Source of the DNA: Aquabacter sp. L1I39
Lineage (GTDB): Bacteria > Pseudomonadota > Alphaproteobacteria > Rhizobiales > Xanthobacteraceae
Reading direction: 5' to 3'
DNA length: 64,000 nt
Assembly (NCBI RefSeq): GCF_017742835.1
Contig: NZ_CP072392.1
Coordinates: forward strand, 459,388 to 523,387
Numbering within the stretch: the stretch's first letter is position 1; the number at the start of each line of letters is the position of its first letter. Positions 35,267 through 44,676 of this stretch are shown here, one piece after another. The notes below the pieces were generated by a model, which worked only from the letters and a program-made list of their open reading frames with translations, did no database searches and had not been told where the DNA came from. The translations under genes and the position numbers were made by a program.

Positions 35267-35361
35267 GCCGACGGTTGCCAGGCGAAGGTCACGCGCGACC
35301 CTCGCCCGTGATTCCTTGGAAAGCGGGACCGCCTTCGCGGTTTCCGCCGGCCGGATGCGCC

Positions 35362-37950
35362 TTACAGATGCCGCAGCACCCGCACCGGCGGTTCGCTGAG
35401 GGCACGCCAGGTCCCGATCAAGCCGAAGCCCAAGGTGAAGCCAAGGGCCACGGCGATCACCACGCCTGCCGCCACAGGCGAGAAGGTGAAGCCGATATTC
35501 ATCACCTGCGTCGCCACACCATAGGCTGCGGCGCTGCCCGCGCCGATGGAAAACACGGCCGTGACCAGACCGAGCGCCGCATATTCCAAGGCGTAGGCGC
35601 ACATGAGACGGGCGCGGGTGGCGCCCAGGGTCTTCAGAATGACGGCGTCATAGACCCGATGCTGGTGCCCCGCCGCGAGCGCCCCCGCGAGCACAAGGAC
35701 GGAAGTGAGCAACGTCACGAGGCTGGCGATTCGGATCCCGAAGGCAATGTCGCCCACCATCTTATTGGCTTCGTCGAGCGCTTCCTTCACCCGGATCGTG
35801 GTGACGCCCGGAAACTGCGCCGCCATGGCCTTGAGCAGCGCCGTTTCCTGTGCCGTGCTCGACCCGTCGGGATAGGTGAGGGTCGCAAGCACCGTATAGG
35901 GCGCGCCGGCGAAAGTGGCCGGCGAGAAGACCATGACGAAATTGATGCCGAGCCGCTGCCAGTTCACGTCCCGCAAGTTGGCGATGCGGGCGGTGATGTC
36001 TCGGCCCAGCACATTGACGGTGACCGTGTCCCCGATGCCGAGACCGAGGCCGTTGGCCAGCTTGCGCTCGAACGAAACGAGAGGCTCCGTCTCGCTCTCC
36101 GGCCACCAGCCGCCCTCCACCAGCTTGGACCCCTCCGGCACCTCGTTGGAGAAGGAGATGCCGCGATCGCTCTGCAGCACCCAGGCCGCATCTGCGGAGG
36201 GCTTGACCTGTTCTACCGGCACATCCTTGAGGGCGGTGATCCGCCCCCGCAACATGGGGACGGAGCGATAGTTTGAACCGGGAGCCTGCGCCGCAAGGAA
36301 GGCCTTCACCGCCTCTTCCTCGGTGTTGGGCACGTCCACGAAGAAGAAGCTGGGCGCCTTTTCCGCAAGTGTGCCCGTGATTTCCGAGGTGAGGCTGCGG
36401 TCGATGAGGGCGATGGTGGTCAGCAGCGACAAGCCAAGTCCCAGCGACAGCACCACGGTGGGAGTGAGGGCGCCCGGACGGTGGATATTGGCCAAAGCGA
36501 GCCGCGCCATGGTGCTGCGCGGGCGCGGCAGGCGGCTTGCGACCGCCATGATGGCCAAGGCCACCAGCCGCAGCAGCGCGAAGACGCCGGCGGCGGCCCC
36601 GATGAAGATCAGCGCCGCCCGCTTGTCCTCGGCGCTCACCACCGCCAGCGCGGCGAGGGCGAGGATGGTCGCCGCGCACGCCAGCATGTAGAGGCGCGGC
36701 GGCCGGCGCCGGCCGGCGCCCAGCACATCGCGGAAGAGCACCGAGACCGGCGCTTCCTGCGCCCGCGCCAGGGGCCAGAGCGTGAAGGCGAGCGTGACGA
36801 GAGCGCCATAGAGCGCCGCAAGCAGCAGCGCCAGCGGGTCGAGCTTGGGGGCGAGGGGAAAGGGAATGAAGCCGGAAATGGCGGCGCTGGCCGCGAAGGG
36901 CAAGGCGGCGCCGAGAATCAGCCCGCCGCCAATGCCAATGGCCGCAAGCGCCGACACCTGCGCGAAATAGGTGGCGAAGATGACGCCTCGGCTGGCCCCC
37001 ATGGCCTTGAGTGTGGCAATGGAGGCCCGCTTTGTGGCCAGATGGCTGGACACCGCATTAGCCACGCCCACGCCCCCCACCAGCAAGGCGGTGAGGCCCA
37101 CCAGGGTGAGATACTGGGCGATGCGCCGCACATTGCGTTCAAGCTGGGGGGACGCCGCATCGCGCGTGCGCACCTCGAACCCGGCTTCGGGCACCTCCTT
37201 TTTCACAAGGTCGACGAAAGCCGCAAGGGCGGACGGAGCCGCATCATCCAGCTTCACCCGATAGGTCCAGCGCACCAGGCTGCCGGGCTGTATGAGATGG
37301 CTGGCCTCAAGGCCTGCCAGGGAAGTCATGAGGCGGGGGCCGAACCCCACGCCTGACGAAAGCCGGTCAGGCTCGTCGGCGATGACGCCGCGGATCTCCA
37401 CCTCCGCCTCGCCCACCTTCAGCCGGTCGCCGGGCTTCAGGTCGAGTCGGGCCATGAGGGTCTCGTCCGCGAGAGCGCCAGCAATTCCGTTTCGCACCGC
37501 CAGCAGATCCGAAAGAGAGGCGGCGGGCACCGTCTCAAGGATGCCGAAGAGCGGATAGGCGGCGTCCACGGCCTTCAGTTCCACCAGCGTCGCTTCACCC
37601 GAAGGCGCACGCGCCATGGCGCGGAGCGAGGCGATGCGCGCCACCTCTCCGGCGGAGCCCAGGACGGCCAGCTCTTGCGGCGAGGCTTCCCGTTGCACCA
37701 GGGCGAAGGAGGCATCGCCGCCCAGGATGGCCTGGCCCTGCCCCGCCAGCCCCTCGGTGAGGGCGCGGGCGAAGGAGCCGATGCCGGCAATGGCCATGAC
37801 GCCCAGCACCAGACAGGCGAGGAAGACGCCAAATCCCCGACGGGCACCGCGCAATTCGCGCGCGGCAAGGCGCAGCGGCACGGGAAGGGCGGCGCGGCGC
37901 GCAGGGCCTACAGGCTGCGATATGGGAGGACGGGGTGCGGGCGCGTTCAT
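35362..37950 (-). CDS. ABC transporter permease, YbbP/FtsX type
   Basis: 862 residues. Ten predicted membrane helices in the MacB/FtsX pattern: an N-terminal helix near 50-70, a periplasmic domain, three helices near 285-400, two near 420-470, a second large periplasmic domain, and three C-terminal helices. The C-terminus contains ILKTLGATRARL, the FtsX-domain signature. Its ATG overlaps the ATPase gene stop as ATGA. The ybbA-ybbP pair next to tesA is conserved in proteobacteria; a role in lipoprotein or lipid export is proposed but unproven. Confidence 0.92.
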   Translation of the reverse strand: MNAPAPRPPISQPVGPARRAALPVPLRLAARELRGARRGFGVFLACLVLGVMAIAGIGSFARALTEGLAGQGQAILGGDASFALVQREASPQELAVLGSAGEVARIASLRAMARAPSGEATLVELKAVDAAYPLFGILETVPAASLSDLLAVRNGIAGALADETLMARLDLKPGDRLKVGEAEVEIRGVIADEPDRLSSGVGFGPRLMTSLAGLEASHLIQPGSLVRWTYRVKLDDAAPSALAAFVDLVKKEVPEAGFEVRTRDAASPQLERNVRRIAQYLTLVGLTALLVGGVGVANAVSSHLATKRASIATLKAMGASRGVIFATYFAQVSALAAIGIGGGLILGAALPFAASAAISGFIPFPLAPKLDPLALLLAALYGALVTLAFTLWPLARAQEAPVSVLFRDVLGAGRRRPPRLYMLACAATILALAALAVVSAEDKRAALIFIGAAAGVFALLRLVALAIMAVASRLPRPRSTMARLALANIHRPGALTPTVVLSLGLGLSLLTTIALIDRSLTSEITGTLAEKAPSFFFVDVPNTEEEAVKAFLAAQAPGSNYRSVPMLRGRITALKDVPVEQVKPSADAAWVLQSDRGISFSNEVPEGSKLVEGGWWPESETEPLVSFERKLANGLGLGIGDTVTVNVLGRDITARIANLRDVNWQRLGINFVMVFSPATFAGAPYTVLATLTYPDGSSTAQETALLKAMAAQFPGVTTIRVKEALDEANKMVGDIAFGIRIASLVTLLTSVLVLAGALAAGHQHRVYDAVILKTLGATRARLMCAYALEYAALGLVTAVFSIGAGSAAAYGVATQVMNIGFTFSPVAAGVVIAVALGFTLGFGLIGTWRALSEPPVRVLRHL

Positions 37951-38651
37951 GCGGGCACGCGCGCCTGATCCGCCTCGATATGGCCCGACCGCAGCCGCAC
38001 CACCCGGCTGCAGCGGGTGGCGAGGGCAGGATCATGGGTCACGAGCACCAAGGTGGTGCCGCGTACCCGGTGGGCCGCGAAGAGGAGATCCATGATCTGC
38101 CGGCCGGTGGCCTCATCGAGATTGCCCGTCGGCTCGTCCGCCACCAGCAAGGCGGGCTGGGGCGCCAGCGCCCGGGCGACCGCCACGCGCTGCTGTTCGC
38201 CGCCGGACAACTGAGAGGGGTAATGGGCCAGACGGCCTCCGAGGCCCACCGCCTCCAACTCCGTGGCGGCCCGTGCAAAGGCGTCCGGCCGGCCAGCCAG
38301 TTCCAGCGGCACCGCCACATTCTCGATGGCGGTCATGGTGGGGATGAGATGGAAGGACTGGAACACGATCCCCACATGCCCGCCACGGAACCTCGCCAGG
38401 CGATCCTCGTTGAGGCCCACCAGTTCGGTTCCCGCCACGCGGACGGACCCCCGGTCGGCCCGCTCAAGCCCGGCCATCACCATGAGGAGCGTCGACTTGC
38501 CGGAGCCGGACGGCCCCACCAGACCCACGGTTTCGCCGGCTTCTATGGTCAGTGATAGATCCTTGAGAACATGAACCCGCGCGGCCCCCTCCCCCAGCGA
38601 CAGATCGACGTTGCGCAAGGCGATGGCGGGCGGAGAAGAAAGGCTATCCAT
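37947..38651 (-). CDS. ABC transporter ATP-binding protein, YbbA type
   Basis: 234 residues. Walker A GPSGSGKST near 45, Q-loop VFQSF, signature LSGGEQQRVAVARAL near 146, Walker B LLVADEPTGNLD near 168, H-loop VTHD. It belongs to the LolD/MacB/YbbA group. AAGGACC lies before the ATG at 38651; a 19-residue upstream extension is rejected because it would overlap the tesA promoter. Works with the YbbP permease; the two ATG-proximal regions of ybbA and tesA share a short divergent promoter. Confidence 0.94.
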   Translation of the reverse strand: MDSLSSPPAIALRNVDLSLGEGAARVHVLKDLSLTIEAGETVGLVGPSGSGKSTLLMVMAGLERADRGSVRVAGTELVGLNEDRLARFRGGHVGIVFQSFHLIPTMTAIENVAVPLELAGRPDAFARAATELEAVGLGGRLAHYPSQLSGGEQQRVAVARALAPQPALLVADEPTGNLDEATGRQIMDLLFAAHRVRGTTLVLVTHDPALATRCSRVVRLRSGHIEADQARVPA

Positions 38652-38712
38652 GAGGTCCTTACGCTTTGCGGTGCTGCCCGGATCGTCGCAGACGACCGGG
38701 CGCGTCAACTGG

Positions 38713-39414
38713 ATGCACCGCGCGCTTCACCGGTGCGCCGCGCACATTCGGGCATATGGCCCGTCCATTTCGTCACGGAAAGGGTTGATCCTGGCCATGG
38801 CTGCGTTCACGTTCGCGTCAATTGCCACCGCCGAAGCCCGAACCCTGCGGGTGGTCGCCCTCGGCGACAGCCTCACGGCCGGCTTCGGCCTGCCCAAATC
38901 CGACAGCTTCGCCTCCAAGCTGGAAGTGGCCCTGAAAGCCAAGGGTTATGACGTGGCCATCATCAATGCGGGCGTCTCAGGAGACACCACCTCGGGCGGG
39001 CTGGCGCGGCTCGACTGGAGTGTGCCCAAGGACGCCGACGCGGTGATCTTGGAGCTGGGTGCCAATGACATGCTCCGGGGCACGGACCCGGAGGTGACCC
39101 GCAAGGCGCTCTCCGAGATCCTCTCCCGCCTCCAGAAGCGCGGCCTGCCGGTCCTGCTCGCCGGCATGCGGGCGGCGCCCAACCTGGGAGCAGACTATCA
39201 GGCACGGTTCGACCGCGTCTTCCCCGACCTCGCCCGCACCTTTCCCGTCATCTACTACCCCTTCTTCCTGGACGGCGTGGCCGGCGACCGCAGCCTGAAC
39301 CAGCCGGACGGGCTCCACCCCACGGCGGCGGGCGTCGACCGGATCGTCGCAGCCATCCTGCCCGACGTAGAAAGGCTGCTTGCCCGGGCCAAGGAAAAGT
39401 CGGCCGCTCAATAG
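38713..39414 (+). CDS. tesA: SGNH arylesterase / acyl-CoA thioesterase TesA-like
   Basis: 233 residues. SGNH hydrolase blocks: GDSLTAGFGL (Ser, block I) , NAGVSGDTT (Gly, block II), LGANDMLRG (Asn, block III), and DGLHPTAAG near the end (Asp and His, block V). A signal segment LILAMAAFTFASIATAEA is cleaved near the RTLRVV start, so the enzyme is periplasmic, as TesA is. Starts at 38713, 38785 (TTG) and 38797 are possible; 38713 gives a positively charged N-region. Divergent from ybbAP, the usual neighbour. Confidence 0.92.
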   Translation: MHRALHRCAAHIRAYGPSISSRKGLILAMAAFTFASIATAEARTLRVVALGDSLTAGFGLPKSDSFASKLEVALKAKGYDVAIINAGVSGDTTSGGLARLDWSVPKDADAVILELGANDMLRGTDPEVTRKALSEILSRLQKRGLPVLLAGMRAAPNLGADYQARFDRVFPDLARTFPVIYYPFFLDGVAGDRSLNQPDGLHPTAAGVDRIVAAILPDVERLLARAKEKSAAQ

Positions 39415-40253
39415 CGCACCAGCGCCCCCAGGACGATGCCATTCTCCTGGGGGGCGTTGCGGGCATAATAGGTGGAGACGAGGGCAGCCATGAGCGAGAC
39501 GTTCGCGCTGAACTCATACATGCCGCCGAGCTGGAGCTTGTAATACGCATAGGAGACACCGAACACCGGCCCGTCTCCGGCCCCTTCCGAGATCACGTTG
39601 AAGGATTGAACCAGGGCGAGCCATCGCGGCGCCACCCGGACGCCCAGGGTGGCGTCGCAGCGGAACTCGTTCGGCGGGTCACCGTAGCGCTGGCGCTGGG
39701 CCACCTCCAGGTCGAGGAAGCTCTCGTAGCCCCACAGCTGAAACGACAGCCCCGCCAGGAGGCGCAGGTCCAGCTCCCCGTTCACATAGCCGATCACGGC
39801 CTCGCCTTCGGAGGGCTTGGCGCCGGGAATGCGCGCCACCACCTGGGCCGAGACGACCAAATCCTGCCCGCTGACGCGCCCCTCCCCGAGCCGCACCCTG
39901 AGGCCCACATCGGTATAGCCGGGCCCGAAATAGGACTGGTCCGTTGGCGCCCCCACGGAGATGCGGACAACCTCCGGCGCAACCATCAAGGTAAGCCAGT
40001 CGGCGACCCCATATTCGAGGAAGAGTTGAGTCGTGACCTTGTCATAGGTCTGGGCGGCGAACAGGCTGGAGGCGCCGTCGAAGGCATGATCGGACCAGGT
40101 GGCGGTGGTCTGGAGGAAAGCGGTCCCCTCCGATTCCCGCAAGGTCCAGGCGCCACCGAAGGCCGGCGCGAGGGACGCAAAAAGCCATCCCGCCGCCGCG
40201 CACAGCGCCGCGCAGGCTGAGGCCAGAAGACGACGCCCCTGACTGCGCCGCAT
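39408..40253 (-). CDS. outer-membrane beta-barrel-like protein
   Basis: 281 residues. Signal peptide (to ~33, ending LAPAFG), then alternating hydrophobic/polar strands with many aromatic residues and a C-terminal GALVRY end, though with Tyr rather than Phe as the last residue. These are marks of an outer-membrane barrel of 10-12 strands. It has no close name that I recognise. Its 3' end overlaps the convergent tesA gene by 7 bp. Function unknown. Confidence 0.68.
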   Translation of the reverse strand: MRRSQGRRLLASACAALCAAAGWLFASLAPAFGGAWTLRESEGTAFLQTTATWSDHAFDGASSLFAAQTYDKVTTQLFLEYGVADWLTLMVAPEVVRISVGAPTDQSYFGPGYTDVGLRVRLGEGRVSGQDLVVSAQVVARIPGAKPSEGEAVIGYVNGELDLRLLAGLSFQLWGYESFLDLEVAQRQRYGDPPNEFRCDATLGVRVAPRWLALVQSFNVISEGAGDGPVFGVSYAYYKLQLGGMYEFSANVSLMAALVSTYYARNAPQENGIVLGALVRY

Positions 40254-40443
40254 GCCTTTCCACCAGAGAGGGCAATCCCCACCTCCACATCATGCCATAA
40301 GGGAAGCCTGGCTGTCCCTGCGTTACGTTGCGGAAATTTCATCACGGGCACACTTGCCCCGGATTTGGGAACTCACCATATTTGGCACGAGCCGAGGCTG
40401 GGCGCGGTATCGCTGCGTCCCCTCGGTCCAATGGAGAGAGACG

Positions 40444-41241
40444 ATGTCCGATTATGATCGCAACGTCGCCGGGCGGTTCGGCGCGACGGCGACACGCTCG
40501 CAGGCCGCGATCGACCAGGGCCTGCGGTCTTATATGCTCAGTGTCTACAACTACATGACGCTGGGCCTTGCCATCACGGGCCTTGCTGCTTTGGGCGTCT
40601 TCATGCTGTCGGTCAGCGCCACTCCGGTGCCGGTCGCCGAGGGCAAGGCCCTGATGATCGGCGGGCAGTACCTGACCCAGTTCGGCTACGCTCTGTTCGT
40701 GAGCCCGCTCAAGTGGGTGGTCATGCTCGCGCCTTTGGCCGCGGTGTTCTTCCTGAGCTTCCGCATCCAGAGCATGAGCGTGGGCGCCGCGCAGGCGACC
40801 TTCTGGGTCTATGCGGGCCTCGTCGGCGTGTCGCTGGCGACCATCTTTCTGGTCTACACCCATGAGAGCATCGTCCGGGTGTTCTTCATCACGGCCGCCT
40901 CGTTCGGCGCGCTGAGCCTGTGGGGCTACACGACGCAGCGGGACCTGTCCGGCATGGGCTCGTTCCTGATGATGGGCCTGTTCGGCATCATCATCGCCTC
41001 GCTGGTGAACATCTTCCTCGGCTCCTCGATGCTTCAGTTCATCGTGTCCGTGGTGGGCGTGCTGGTGTTCGCGGGCCTCACCGCCTACGACACCCAGCGC
41101 ATCAAGGAGATGTATTTCGAGGGCGACGACAGCGTGATCGCGGGCAAGAAGGCCATCATGGGCGCGCTGACGCTCTACCTGGACTTCATCAACCTGTTCA
41201 TGATGCTGCTCCAGCTGTTCGGCAACCGGAACAACAACTGA
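40444..41241 (+). CDS. Bax inhibitor-1 / YccA-family membrane protein
   Basis: 265 residues with seven membrane helices. The ending FAGLTAYDTQRIKEMYFEGDD with its conserved Asp and the C-terminal helix NLFMMLLQLFGNRNN are typical of the TMBIM/YccA family. Members act as calcium leak channels or modulate FtsH; here only membership is claimed. A longer in-frame reading from 40252 is rejected; the ATG at 40444 has GGAGAGA before it. Confidence 0.95.
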   Translation: MSDYDRNVAGRFGATATRSQAAIDQGLRSYMLSVYNYMTLGLAITGLAALGVFMLSVSATPVPVAEGKALMIGGQYLTQFGYALFVSPLKWVVMLAPLAAVFFLSFRIQSMSVGAAQATFWVYAGLVGVSLATIFLVYTHESIVRVFFITAASFGALSLWGYTTQRDLSGMGSFLMMGLFGIIIASLVNIFLGSSMLQFIVSVVGVLVFAGLTAYDTQRIKEMYFEGDDSVIAGKKAIMGALTLYLDFINLFMMLLQLFGNRNNN

Positions 41242-41266
41242 CCGGTTCCGCAGGCCTGAACGATCG

Positions 41267-41294
41267 GGGCCCCGGCACATGCCGGGGCCCTTTT
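41267..41294 (+). terminator. Rho-independent terminator after the Bax-inhibitor gene
   Basis: GGGCCCCGGC and GCCGGGGCCC form a perfect 10-bp stem with an ACAT loop, followed by T4, 25 bp after the stop codon. Confidence 0.92.
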
Positions 41295-41403
41295 CATTTC
41301 GGGGAGAGGTGCGTTGCGGGGGCAGAGGGGGCCGCGCCCTTTCCTCCCGGCGGGGCCTCGTCCTAAAAGGGCGGGACTTGCTCGCTCAGCCAAAGACCTG
41401 CCG

Positions 41404-41928
41404 ATGAAGATCCGCCCCGCCCTCCCCCACCACATTGACGGCATCCACGCCATCTATGCCGATGCGGTCCGCCACGGCACGGCCTCCTTCGAGCTGGAGC
41501 CACCTAACGTTGCGGAAATGACCCGCCGCTACCAGGCCTTGGTGGAGGGTGGCTACCCCTATTTTGTGGCGGAAGAGGAAAGGGGCGAGGTGCTCGGCTA
41601 TGCCTATGCGGGCGCATTCCGACCCCGCATCGCCTATCGCTGGACGGTGGAAAATTCCGTCTATGTCGCTCCCACCGCCCACAAGCGTGGCGTCGGGCGG
41701 GCGCTGATGGAGGCGTTGCTGGCCGAATGCGAAGTGCGGGGCTTTCGCCAGATGGTGGCGGTGATCGGGGACAGCGCCAATGCCGGCTCCATCGCGCTCC
41801 ACAGGGCCTGCGGCTTCCGCCCCATCGGCATTCTGCCCTCCACCGGCCTCAAGTTCGGCCGCTGGATCGACACCGTCCTGATGCAGCGCGAACTGGGTGC
41901 CGGAGACGCCACGGTGCCTGACGCCTGA
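41404..41928 (+). CDS. GNAT N-acetyltransferase, phosphinothricin/methionine-sulfoximine type
   Basis: 174 residues. Acetyl-CoA site RGVGRALMEAL near 98; VENSVYVAPTAHKRG and IALHRACGFRPIG are characteristic of the PAT/YncA/MddA branch that acetylates phosphinothricin, methionine sulfoximine and methionine sulfone. The opening IRPALPHHIDGIHAIYADAV also fits. The ATG at 41404 is the family start. Transcribed after the terminator from its own promoter. Confidence 0.9.
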   Translation: MKIRPALPHHIDGIHAIYADAVRHGTASFELEPPNVAEMTRRYQALVEGGYPYFVAEEERGEVLGYAYAGAFRPRIAYRWTVENSVYVAPTAHKRGVGRALMEALLAECEVRGFRQMVAVIGDSANAGSIALHRACGFRPIGILPSTGLKFGRWIDTVLMQRELGAGDATVPDA

Positions 41929-42021
41929 CGCGCAGGCCTCTGGACAGGTGCGGAAAAAATGCCATCGTAACAGGGCGTTGCTGCCTGCCGGGCCACGGCA
42001 ATCCAAGGGGGAGGGACGCCT

Positions 42022-43032
42022 TTGCTCGACTTCGCGTTGCAGAACCGAAGCCTCAGCCTGGACCTCGTCCTTGGTGCCCTCGCCAAGATCGACCAGGGCG
42101 TTCTGATCCTTGGAGACGACCGGCGGATCGTTTTCGCCAACCCGCAATTTTCCCGGATGTTCAGCCTGCCGGAGGATCTGGTCCGGCCGGGCTGCCAGAC
42201 CCTGCATTTTCACCAATACCTGGCCTATCGCGGCGAGTACGGCCCCGGCGATCCGGAGGAAATGATCTTCTTGCGGGAAAGGGCCATCCGCCAGCGCGAA
42301 CGGTACCGCATCGATCGCCGGCGCCCCAATGGCATGTATATCTCGGTCAGCGGCAATCCCGTTGGCGAAGGCGGCTACGTGTTCACCTTCACCGACGTGT
42401 CCGAACAGAAGCGGTTGCTGCTGGAGATGGAAAGCCGGGTGGAGGAGCGCACCCAGGAATTGCGGGCGGCCAATGAGGAACTGATGCGCCTCGCCAGCCT
42501 CGATCCGCTGCTCGGCATCGTCAACCGGCGGACCTTCCTTCAGGTCGCGGAAGAGGCGCGGCGCCAGATGGTGGCGCTGAACACCTCCCTCCACGTGCTG
42601 ATGATCGACCTCGACCACTTCAAGGCCATCAATGATCGCTACGGCCATTCGCAAGGGGACATCGTCCTGTCCGCCGCCAGCGCCGCCATGCAATCGGTGC
42701 TGAGGCCGGGGGAATTGCTCTCGCGCTATGGAGGCGAGGAGTTCGTCGCCCTGCTGCCCCGCACATCGGCCGCCGATGCCATGGCCCGGGCCGAGGCCAT
42801 GCGGTGCGCGGTGGCGCACCATTCGGTGGCCTTGGCCGGCGCGGCGGTGCCGGTCACCATTTCCGTGGGGTTGGCGCAGGTGCGCGAGAGTGATCCCGTG
42901 ATCGGCCTTGCCATCGCGCGCGCCGACCAAGCCGTCTATGCGGCCAAGGCCAATGGCCGCAACCAGGTGATTTCCATCGACGCGGAATGCCCGCAAGACG
43001 CTCCCAAAGACACTCCGCACGCCACGCCCTAA
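42022..43032 (+). CDS. cytoplasmic PAS-GGDEF diguanylate cyclase
   Basis: 336 residues with no membrane segment. A PAS domain (~20-130) opens with DQGVLILGDDRRIVFANPQF; a coiled coil (~135-160) links to GGDEF with GGEEF near 236. The I-site position, five residues before GGEEF, reads RPGE instead of RxxD, so product inhibition is probably weak or lost. The usual D-P-L-T-G-L-x-N-R is DPLLGIVNRR. The start is TTG 7 bp after GGGGGAGGG. Senses an internal cue and makes c-di-GMP. Confidence 0.9.
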   Translation: MLDFALQNRSLSLDLVLGALAKIDQGVLILGDDRRIVFANPQFSRMFSLPEDLVRPGCQTLHFHQYLAYRGEYGPGDPEEMIFLRERAIRQRERYRIDRRRPNGMYISVSGNPVGEGGYVFTFTDVSEQKRLLLEMESRVEERTQELRAANEELMRLASLDPLLGIVNRRTFLQVAEEARRQMVALNTSLHVLMIDLDHFKAINDRYGHSQGDIVLSAASAAMQSVLRPGELLSRYGGEEFVALLPRTSAADAMARAEAMRCAVAHHSVALAGAAVPVTISVGLAQVRESDPVIGLAIARADQAVYAAKANGRNQVISIDAECPQDAPKDTPHATP

Positions 43033-43045
43033 GCCATCCGTTCGT

Positions 43046-43402
43046 TCAGAACGGCCCGCGGGAATAGATGGACTGAAGCACCCGGTTGATGGCTCTGATT
43101 CGGGCGTCATAGGCCCCGGCAAGGCAGGCGGCGTCGGCGCCGCAGGAGGCCCGCTCCTTCAGGAAGGCGCGCTGGTCGTCCTGAAGGAGGCCGCGCTGGC
43201 CCATGGCCGCCAGATGGCTCGCCACCTCGAAGAGGGTGGCCATGCGCACATCAAGGTCGGACAAGGCCATGCTGGCACACACCGCCTTCTCGTCGGCCGC
43301 CTGCGCCCGCGCGCAATCGAAGCTGGCAGCCTGAACGGCAGGCAGGCCCGCACATGTGAAGATGACGGCCAGCAGAGGGAGGGCCAGAAGCGGACGAGGC
43401 AT
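43046..43402 (-). CDS. LprI-like (DUF1311) secreted protein
   Basis: 118 residues. Signal peptide to about residue 25 (LPAVQAA), then an LprI N-terminal-type domain: SFDCARAQAADEKAVCAS with two cysteines, LSDLDVRMATLF, and C-G-A-D-A-A-C-L near 88. Members inhibit lysozyme or are of unknown role. The ATG overlaps the queC stop by one base (TGATG), so it is probably translated from the queC mRNA although the functions are unrelated. Confidence 0.83.
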   Translation of the reverse strand: MPRPLLALPLLAVIFTCAGLPAVQAASFDCARAQAADEKAVCASMALSDLDVRMATLFEVASHLAAMGQRGLLQDDQRAFLKERASCGADAACLAGAYDARIRAINRVLQSIYSRGPF

Positions 43403-44136
43403 CAGGCCTCCACCGTCTCGGCCCGGTAGCGGGCATAGCCCTGGGCCCGCAGGGCGCAGGCCGGGCAGGTGCCGCAGCCAAACCCCCAGGCGTGCCGTGC
43501 CCCCCGCTCGCCCAGATAGCAGGTGTGCGTCTTCTCGACGATGGCCTCCACCAGCCCCGCGCCGCCCAGTTCCTCCGCGAGCCGCCAGGTTTCGGCCTTG
43601 TCGATCCACATCAGGGGCGTGTGGAGCACGAACCTCTTGTCCATGCCAAGGTTCAGCGCCACCTGGAGCGCCTTGATGGTGTCGTCGCGGCAGTCGGGAT
43701 AACCGGAAAAATCGGTCTCGCACATGCCGCCCACGATGTGGCGCAGCCCTCGGCGATAGGCGAGCGCGGCGGCGAAGGTCAGGAAGATGATGTTGCGGCC
43801 CGGCACGAAGGTGTTGGGCAGCCCGCCGGACTCCATCTCGATGGCGCTCTGGCGGGTCAGGGCCGTCTCGGAGACGAGGCCCAGCGCTTCCAGGCCCAGC
43901 ACATGATCTTCACCCAGCCGCTCCGCCCATTCGGGCTTCAGCCCGGCCAGGGCCGCGCGGATGGAGGACCGGCAGTCCAGCTCGATGCGATGGCGTTGGC
44001 CATAATCGAAGCCCACCGTCTCCACTCTGCCGAAACGCTCCAGCGCCCAGGCCAAGGTGGTGGTGGAATCCTGGCCACCGGAAAACAGAACAAGCGCTCC
44101 CTCGTCAGCGCGGAAAGGCGCGCTGGGGTCCATCAC
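43402..44136 (-). CDS. queC: 7-cyano-7-deazaguanine synthase QueC
   Basis: 244 residues. Makes preQ0, the precursor of queuosine in tRNA. PP-loop SGGQDSTT near residue 19; the C-terminal zinc site is C-x8-type then CGTCPAC (cysteines near 209, 218, 221 and 224). No other que gene is in the window. Its ATG overlaps the bolA stop as ATGA. Second gene of a bolA-queC-lprI-like operon. Confidence 0.96.
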   Translation of the reverse strand: MMDPSAPFRADEGALVLFSGGQDSTTTLAWALERFGRVETVGFDYGQRHRIELDCRSSIRAALAGLKPEWAERLGEDHVLGLEALGLVSETALTRQSAIEMESGGLPNTFVPGRNIIFLTFAAALAYRRGLRHIVGGMCETDFSGYPDCRDDTIKALQVALNLGMDKRFVLHTPLMWIDKAETWRLAEELGGAGLVEAIVEKTHTCYLGERGARHAWGFGCGTCPACALRAQGYARYRAETVEA

Positions 44137-44414
44137 TCGCCCGGCGCCTTGGCCTCAATGGCAAGAGCATGGAGGCCCTTGGCCATTTCCGAGGTCAGAA
44201 GCGCATTCACCAGGCGATGACGGTCCACCCGGCTCTTGCCGGCGAAGGCGGCTGAAACCACGCGCACCTTCAGGTGCGTCACGCCGCCATCCCACCGGGC
44301 GGCCGCGCCCGCATGGCCCGCATGGAGGGCGCTCTCATCCTCGATCTCGAGGGCGAGGGGCGACAGGCCCTCGGCGAGGAGGCGGCGAATGACGTCGAGG
44401 TTGGACTTGGACAT
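44133..44414 (-). CDS. bolA: BolA-family protein
   Basis: 93 residues. The BolA fold with the conserved His of [23 protein letters not shown] (helix-turn-helix-like class II KH fold) and the closing [12 protein letters not shown]. BolA proteins bind monothiol glutaredoxin and Fe-S clusters. The ATG at 44414 is chosen, as upstream residues do not fit the family. In alphaproteobacteria bolA often lies divergent to a J-domain gene and cobST, as here. Confidence 0.93.
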   Translation of the reverse strand: MSKSNLDVIRRLLAEGLSPLALEIEDESALHAGHAGAAARWDGGVTHLKVRVVSAAFAGKSRVDRHRLVNALLTSEMAKGLHALAIEAKAPGE

Positions 44415-44676
44415 GACATATGGGTAGCGCCCGACCGAGCCGAGCGTCAATGGCGAGCAGGGCAAAGCATGCCGGACGCCGCTGCTCGGCTCCGCACGAA
44501 GGCATGGCGCAAAGCCGCGAGTGACCTTATATGAGAGCGGCGGCATCTTCCCTGCCGCGTCCTGCTGCGGCCAGCCCGGCCAGCGGCGCCTCAGGCGCCA
44601 AGACGGGTGTCAGCCAAGCTTCAAATTCACTCGCGATTTCTTGCCGCAATGCAATGCGGCGGCCATACTCTTCGCC

